A DNA stretch of 64,000 nucleotides from Larkinella sp. C7 (GTDB lineage: Bacteria > Bacteroidota > Bacteroidia > Cytophagales > Spirosomataceae), in contig NZ_VBSL01000002.1 in NCBI RefSeq assembly GCF_006149005.1, positions 547,466 through 611,465 of the forward strand, given 5' to 3'. Below the pieces are notes generated by a model. It saw nothing but the letters and a program-made list of their open reading frames with translations. It was not told the origin of the DNA and searched no databases. Shown here in pieces: positions 61,158 through 64,000 of this stretch (position 1 is the first letter of the stretch; the number at the start of each line of letters is the position of its first letter). A program made the position numbers and the translations under genes.

Positions 61158-62588
61158 TCAATACCCCGGATTTTGCTCCAGTTTGGGGTTCACATCGCGT
61201 TCCGTTTGGGGAATGGGGAACAGATAATGGTGCTCGGCCACGTTAATCACCGGATTTTGGGCTTTCATGGCACTAATCAGGCGTTTCGTCCGGGCCAGAT
61301 CATACCAGCGATGGCCTTCGAAAGCCAGTTCCAGCCGTCGCTCCAGCAACACACTGTCCCGAAACTGGGCCTGCGTCAGATTCGGGGTCAGATTGGGCAA
61401 GCCCGCCCGGTTGCGAATGCGGTTGATGGTGGCATAAGCCTCGGCGTTGTTGGCTCCCAGCTCGTTCAGGGCTTCGGCATACATCAGCAACACGTCCGGG
61501 TAGCGAATGATCGGATAATTATTCCCACCATCCGCGTTGCCGGTGGCGGCCGGGTCCAGGTATTTGTAGACATAACACGGAAACAACACACTGGCCGGAG
61601 CCGCCGGGGTGCTGGTGGCCGAATAGAGTCTCAGGGTAACATTCCGGCGTTTGTCGTCATCGCGGTAGGCTCTGTACAGATTTTCGGTGGCGGGGTCATC
61701 GCCAAAACCGGCAACGCCGTTGACGCGGTCGAAATTGGGACGCATGTAGCCCTGCATCCAACTGCCTTCTCCAAAACCACCACTCAGGGCCTGCATTTCG
61801 AAGACGGCTTCTTTGCCGTTTTTGTTGGCGATCAGAAAGGCATCTGCGAAGTTGGCCCACAAATCGTATTGTCCCGAGTTGATCACCTCTTTCGCCTTGG
61901 CTGCTGCCTTCGCCCAGTCCTGACGGGTCAGATACACCTTTGCCAGAAAGGCGGTTGCCGCTCCTTTCGTCGCCCGGCCCCGATCTGCGCCGGTGTAGCT
62001 CGCGGGCAGCACGGTTTCGGCTTCCGTGAAATCCTGCACGATCAGCGTATAGACCTCATCCACCGACGCCCGCGCCACGCTCAGGTCATTCAGCGAGGTG
62101 GTTTCGGTCGTCATGATGGGTACGCCCCCGAACAGCCGAACCAGCGTGAAGTAATAAAAACCGCGCATAAACTTCGCTTCGGCCATGTAGCGTGCTTTCA
62201 GAGCCTCATCCATCGGAATGGCCGGTAGGCGGGTAATCACCGCATTGGCCCGGTTGATAGCGGAATAGACCGTCGACCAGATGGCCTGAAACGTATTGGT
62301 GGCCGGGGTAAACGTGTATTTGTCGAGGTCGTTTTTCGGCTGGTTCGCGGTCGAGCGACCATTGCCCCACTCGGCATCGTCGGTGGCCTGATCCTGCAAA
62401 ATCCACATCACCTGACTATACAGGTTTGCGTTGTTCAGCGGGTCATAGACCGCACTGACAGCCGCTTTGGCATCGTCGGCGTTTTTATAAAAATTCGCGG
62501 GCGTAAAATTCGATTCGGGCTTCTGGTCCAGCACTTCACAGGACGTCATCAGGCCGATCAGGCAGAGAAGGATTAGGTGTTTTTTCAT
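61158..62588 (-). CDS. susD: SusD/RagB-family nutrient-binding lipoprotein
   Basis: About 476 aa, starting at MKKHLILLCLIGLMTSC, which gives a lipoprotein signal; the frame is open 21 codons upstream through a palindrome. It follows the SusD pattern: FTPANFYKNADDAKAAVSAV near the start, TPR-like helices (AEAKFMRGFYYFTLVRLFGG), and the C-terminal INRIRNRAGLPNL, LLERRLELAFEGHRWYDLART and NPGY end. It caps the SusC transporter at the cell surface and binds the glycan. It lies downstream of susC with a palindrome in the 85-bp gap. Confidence 0.95.
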   Translation of the reverse strand: MKKHLILLCLIGLMTSCEVLDQKPESNFTPANFYKNADDAKAAVSAVYDPLNNANLYSQVMWILQDQATDDAEWGNGRSTANQPKNDLDKYTFTPATNTFQAIWSTVYSAINRANAVITRLPAIPMDEALKARYMAEAKFMRGFYYFTLVRLFGGVPIMTTETTSLNDLSVARASVDEVYTLIVQDFTEAETVLPASYTGADRGRATKGAATAFLAKVYLTRQDWAKAAAKAKEVINSGQYDLWANFADAFLIANKNGKEAVFEMQALSGGFGEGSWMQGYMRPNFDRVNGVAGFGDDPATENLYRAYRDDDKRRNVTLRLYSATSTPAAPASVLFPCYVYKYLDPAATGNADGGNNYPIIRYPDVLLMYAEALNELGANNAEAYATINRIRNRAGLPNLTPNLTQAQFRDSVLLERRLELAFEGHRWYDLARTKRLISAMKAQNPVINVAEHHYLFPIPQTERDVNPKLEQNPGY

Positions 62589-62601
62589 GACTGGAAAATC
62601 A

Positions 62602-62669
62602 AATGATGGATGATGAACGATGAACGATGGATAGCTGATGCAAGAATTCATCGCTCATCATTCATCATT
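62602..62669. repeat. palindrome between susC and susD
   Basis: Arms 62602-62624 and 62647-62669 are complementary over 23 bp with two mismatches, made of ATGATG/CATCAT units. It may weaken readthrough or protect mRNA, setting the SusC:SusD ratio. An imperfect palindrome of another sequence lies at about 61030-61140 between susD and the SGNH gene. Confidence 0.6.
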
Positions 62670-62673
62670 CTAT

Positions 62674-64000
62674 TTAAAATCCTACGTTAAGTCCGAACAG
62701 AAGGGTTTTGGCCGCCGGGTAGCTGGCGTAGTCGAATCCCTGGCTCCGGCTGTCCTGCCCAAACCGGTTTACTTCCGGATCATACCCCGAATAGTTGGTC
62801 CAGGTCAGGTAGTTCTGCGCCGTTGCATATACCCGTACCGACTGAATTTTCAGTCCTTTCAGCACTGATGCCGGTAGATTGTACGCCAGTTGGATGTTTT
62901 TCAGCCGCAGGTACGACCCATCTTCGATCTGCCGGGTCGATACGCGGTTGGCGGGCCGGGTCGTCGAAGCCCGTGGGATGTCGGTATTGGTGTTGGTGGG
63001 CGTCCAGCGGTTCAGCATATCCCGGCTCTGGTTGGTAGTCGCATTCAGGTATTCGAGTTCGTAGCGGTTGGCATTCAGGATGCTGTTTCCGTAAACCCCC
63101 TGAAAGAAAGCCGTCAGTTCCAGCCCTTTATACGAGAAAGTGTTGCTAATCCCGCCGATGAACTTGGGTTGCGCCCGGCCAATGATCTTCCGGTCGTTGT
63201 CGTCGATTTTTTTGTCGCCGTTCAGATCCAGGTATTTGCGGTCGCCCGGTTTTCGGGCCTGCGGATCGGCCAATGCCGTCAGTTCATCCGTGGTCTGGTA
63301 CAGGCCGTTGGTCACGTAGCCAAAGAACGATCCCAGGGGTTCGCCCACCCGAATGATCCCGGAATTCAGACCCTGGCCGATGTTGGCGACACTCCCGGCA
63401 AAAATCTGGGGTGCCCCGCCAATGTCGAGCACTTTGTTGCGGTTGAGGGCAAAGTTAAAATCGGTATTCCACTTGAAGGCCCCCACCAGATTGCGCGACG
63501 AGATGCTGAGTTCGATGCCTTTGTTCTCTACTTTGCCAAGGTTTTTAATGGCACTCGAAAAACCCGACGTACTCGGAACCGTCACATTCAGCAGCAGGTC
63601 TTTCGTCCGTTTCAGGTAGGCATCGGCGGTCAGGGTAATCCGGTCGTTCAGAAAACCGACGTCCACGCCCACGTCGGCCTGCGACGTGGTTTCCCACGAC
63701 AGATCCGGGTTGGCAATCTGGTTTGGCCCCAGGCCCGTCGAAACCGTGTTTCCGAACACGTAGTTCTGGGTTCCCAGCAACGAATACGCCGGGTAGTTGC
63801 CAATTCCGTCCTGGTTGCCGGTCGTTCCGTAGGTCATTCGCAGTTTCAGATCGCTGACCACCACATTGTTCTTCAAAAAGGCTTCTTCCGAAACCCGCCA
63901 GGCCAGGGCCGCCGAAGGGAAATACCCGAATCGGTTGTTCGCACCAAACCGGGAAGAACCGTCGGTTCGGAACGAAGCCGTCAGCAGGTATTTGTCTTTG
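62674..64000 (-). CDS. susC: SusC/RagA-family TonB-linked outer-membrane transporter, C-terminal part
   Basis: The minus-strand frame is open from the window edge to the stop at 62674, giving the last 442 or so residues of a protein of about 1000. Typical SusC motifs are YLLTASFRTDGSSRFG near the window edge, SDLKLRMTYGTTGNQDGIGN, ISNTFSYKGLELTAFFQGVYG and the final YPAAKTLLFGLNVGF. The signal peptide, plug and TonB box lie outside the window. It forms the import channel with SusD for an unknown oligosaccharide, and leads the four-gene operon that ends at 58567. Confidence 0.95.
   Translation of the reverse strand, partial: KDKYLLTASFRTDGSSRFGANNRFGYFPSAALAWRVSEEAFLKNNVVVSDLKLRMTYGTTGNQDGIGNYPAYSLLGTQNYVFGNTVSTGLGPNQIANPDLSWETTSQADVGVDVGFLNDRITLTADAYLKRTKDLLLNVTVPSTSGFSSAIKNLGKVENKGIELSISSRNLVGAFKWNTDFNFALNRNKVLDIGGAPQIFAGSVANIGQGLNSGIIRVGEPLGSFFGYVTNGLYQTTDELTALADPQARKPGDRKYLDLNGDKKIDDNDRKIIGRAQPKFIGGISNTFSYKGLELTAFFQGVYGNSILNANRYELEYLNATTNQSRDMLNRWTPTNTNTDIPRASTTRPANRVSTRQIEDGSYLRLKNIQLAYNLPASVLKGLKIQSVRVYATAQNYLTWTNYSGYDPEVNRFGQDSRSQGFDYASYPAAKTLLFGLNVGF

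Overview
The window is a piece of a Bacteroidota chromosome, most likely from the Cytophagales (Spirosoma/Larkinella-like). The evidence is the SusC/SusD pair, ELWxxDGT and T9SS-type secreted proteins, a Porin_10 family porin, HisKA_3 TPR sensor kinases, a tmRNA tag ending YAMAA, and promoters of the TTTG-N18-TAnnTTTG type (cleanest case at 29117-29146). Host genes are fairly GC-rich; the 15-24 kb stretch is clearly AT-rich. The genus is inference; no 16S rRNA gene is present.

Layout. 1-11.8 kb is ordinary chromosome: the start of a DUF1835 protein, a porin, lpxK, menC, hemF, an AlbA_2 protein, small lipoproteins, an MBL-fold hydrolase, a DUF2911 protein, an ELWxxDGT T9SS protein and an SMR pump. 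11.8-14.9 kb is a decayed zone holding TPR-kinase debris, an unusual propeller-YceI fusion lipoprotein and the N-terminus of an old integrase. 14.9-24.4 kb is a compact genomic island integrated at the 3' end of the tmRNA gene (ssrA, minus strand, 24370-24739). It is bounded by a 13-bp direct repeat, GTGGAGACGCAGG. Inside are divergent XRE/Cro-like regulators, a tyrosine recombinase, a small coiled-coil protein, a VapE-like helicase, an iteron and hairpin array that looks like a replication origin, a Toprim primase, and an AT-rich two-gene cargo operon (692-aa unknown protein plus a 330-aa PIN-like nuclease). I read the island as a satellite-like element, and the cargo as a candidate undescribed anti-phage or satellite-phage system.

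24.7-58.4 kb is chromosome again: a ferritin-like protein, a huge ThuA/PQQ-dehydrogenase/PKD/cytochrome c protein, a BlaI-BlaR1-like pair, two large PAS histidine kinases, a GH3-family protein, a CBM9-like protein, a Kup potassium transporter, an alpha-carbonic anhydrase, an SDR fused to a membrane anchor and amphipathic tail, a Ser/Thr kinase, PP2C and FHA-protease cluster, and a TPR histidine kinase convergent with a NarL-type regulator.

58.5-64 kb is a carbohydrate-utilisation operon on the minus strand: susC (5' end outside the window), susD, an SGNH hydrolase whose catalytic blocks are in circularly permuted order, and an FAD-dependent oxidoreductase. Palindromes lie at its gene borders.

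All assignments come from reading the sequence by eye; no database search was run.
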